A DNA stretch of 6,166 nt from assembly GCA_013153455.1 (NCBI GenBank), contig JAADEK010000027.1, forward strand, positions 1 through 6,166. The letters run 5' to 3'. The DNA is from Aquificota bacterium. GTDB lineage: Bacteria > Aquificota > Aquificia > Aquificales > Aquificaceae. Below, piece after piece: positions 5,631-6,166 of this stretch. How positions within the stretch are numbered: position 1 is the stretch's first letter; every line of letters starts with the position of its first letter. The position numbers and the translations under genes are program-made. The notes beneath the pieces are model-generated. The model saw only the letters and a program-made list of their open reading frames with translations. It was not told where the DNA came from and searched no databases.

Positions 5631-6050
5631 TTACGTGTATATGACGTCAAACTTAAGGTTGTAAAGCTCACGTATCTTTTGGGCTATCTTGAGGAAAAAG
5701 TCGTAAGCTTCATCGCGCGATGAAAAGAATCCGACCCTGAAAGCCATCTCGTTCACGTCATACGGTCTTTCCGCGTTCCACCTGTTTCTATAACGGGGTT
5801 TGTCCGATTCGTATATATCCGCGAAGTTGTTAAAGGGGTCAACGTAGGCTATCCAGCCCTCGCCTTCGGTTTCCTTTAGGAGGGATTTTACGGTTCTCAG
5901 GGCTTCGGAGTTGGTAGCGCTCTCGGGAATCCGCTCGCAAAGCTCACCGAGAGGGGCGCCGAACCACTTTAGCTCCTTGTCCGCTTCAAGAATCATGAGA
6001 CCTTTATCTTTTCCTTCTTCACAAATCAGTTTAAGCACTCTTCCCCACAT
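5631..6050 (-). CDS. Hypothetical cytoplasmic protein, 139 aa
   Basis: I do not recognise this protein. It reads on the same strand as the oxidoreductase operon and ends 93 bp before it; whether it is co-transcribed is unclear, since a candidate promoter lies in the gap. It has a mixed alpha/beta composition with no signal peptide, membrane segment or metal motif; the only cysteines are C10 and C38. Aromatic- and Arg-rich sequence is visible at DPFNNFADIYESDKPRYRNR (70-89), and the C-terminal part (about 110-130) looks helical. The first ATG (6050) has no convincing ribosome binding site. An internal ATG at 5996 (a 121-aa product) has AAAGGT only 3 nt upstream, so neither start is secure. Base composition and residue use match the neighbouring genes, and the even charge pattern argues for a real gene. 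Function cannot be inferred from context. Confidence 0.7.
   Translation of the reverse strand: MWGRVLKLICEEGKDKGLMILEADKELKWFGAPLGELCERIPESATNSEALRTVKSLLKETEGEGWIAYVDPFNNFADIYESDKPRYRNRWNAERPYDVNEMAFRVGFFSSRDEAYDFFLKIAQKIRELYNLKFDVIYT
5709..5724. repeat. Perfect 16-bp palindrome inside the 139-aa gene
   Basis: TTCATCGCGCGATGAA is identical to its own reverse complement. It lies within the coding sequence, at residues reading FSSRDEA. With no spacer it would not make a good RNA hairpin, but it is suited to a dimeric DNA-binding protein. It is about 170 bp upstream of the operon start and in coding DNA, so an operator role is only speculative. Confidence 0.5.
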
Positions 6051-6166
6051 AACCCATATATTAACAGAATTTTTTAAAAACTCGTTTTATCACTTTGGGG
6101 TTAGCAAAAACTAACACAGAACTTACGAACGGTCGTTAAAGTTTTGTTAAAATTTTGTGAAAATTT
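6051..6166. other. AT-rich non-coding region upstream of the 139-aa gene
   Basis: No convincing gene is present in these 116 bases. They are clearly more AT-rich than the rest, as expected for an upstream region. An inverted repeat GTTAG-6-CTAAC (6100-6104 and 6111-6115) and an imperfect palindrome ACGAACGGTCGT (6125-6136, five of six pairs) are present. I could not find a -35/-10 pair with good spacing for the 139-aa gene. Confidence 0.6.
6135..6166. repeat. Three tandem 11-bp A/T-tract units at the window edge
   Basis: GTTAAAGTTTT (6135-6145), GTTAAAATTTT (6146-6156) and GTGAAAATTT (6157-6166, cut by the window end) follow each other directly. Each differs from the consensus GTTAAAATTTT by at most one base. 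The 11-bp period is close to one helical turn, so the A/T tracts are in phase and may bend the DNA. The array may continue past the window. Confidence 0.55.

Noticed and set aside
5620..5632. AAAAC-ACC-GTTTT inverted repeat at the end of the 139-aa gene as a terminator
   Set aside because: The stem is short and A/T-rich, overlaps the stop codon and lacks a T-run on the minus strand; it would not be stable at high temperature.
1..6166. Mobile element, defence system, CRISPR array or RNA gene
   Set aside because: No transposase, integrase, direct repeat array, tRNA cloverleaf or rRNA-like stretch was seen; nearly all sequence is filled by housekeeping-type genes.

Overview
The window looks like a piece of a hyperthermophilic, autotrophic bacterial chromosome, most likely from the Aquificaceae (Aquifex/Hydrogenobacter group). 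Three things point there: a reverse gyrase, which marks hyperthermophiles; a compact gene cluster for a five-subunit-type 2-oxoacid:ferredoxin oxidoreductase, a layout known from Hydrogenobacter thermophilus; and proteins rich in Glu, Lys and Arg with tight, strong Shine-Dalgarno sites (GGAGG-type) and almost no intergenic DNA. The species assignment is inference; no database was searched.

Positions 1-1455 (+) hold the C-terminal part of reverse gyrase (type IA topoisomerase module). The gene enters from the left, so its helicase-like half is outside the window. It converges on a six-gene minus-strand run, with one base between the two stop codons and a hairpin across the junction.

Positions 5537 down to 1457 (-) form one apparent operon: a 239-aa accessory subunit (ForD/PorD-like), alpha (389 aa), beta (289 aa), gamma (229 aa), a 78-aa cysteine-rich ferredoxin-type subunit, and a 110-aa protein of unknown function. 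Gaps are 20, 19, -4, 14 and 12 bp. The gene order matches forDABGE of H. thermophilus, but the alpha subunit mixes hallmarks of pyruvate and 2-oxoglutarate enzymes, so the substrate (pyruvate or 2-oxoglutarate) is left open. In Aquificales such enzymes run in the CO2-fixing direction of the reductive TCA cycle: acetyl-CoA + CO2 to pyruvate, or succinyl-CoA + CO2 to 2-oxoglutarate, using reduced ferredoxin. Beta carries ThDP and one [4Fe-4S] cluster, alpha and gamma complete the active site and CoA site, and the ferredoxin-type subunit relays electrons.

Positions 5538-5630 contain a plausible promoter and a leader with a small hairpin around the first ribosome binding site. Positions 5631-6050 (-) encode a 139-aa protein I do not recognise. 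Positions 6051-6166 are AT-rich and non-coding, ending in three tandem 11-bp A/T-tract units.

No tRNA, rRNA, CRISPR array, insertion sequence or phage gene was seen. This is mostly a core-metabolism region; its less usual points are the unknown 110-aa and 139-aa genes, the atypical ferredoxin subunit, the mixed alpha-subunit motifs and several perfect inverted repeats inside genes.
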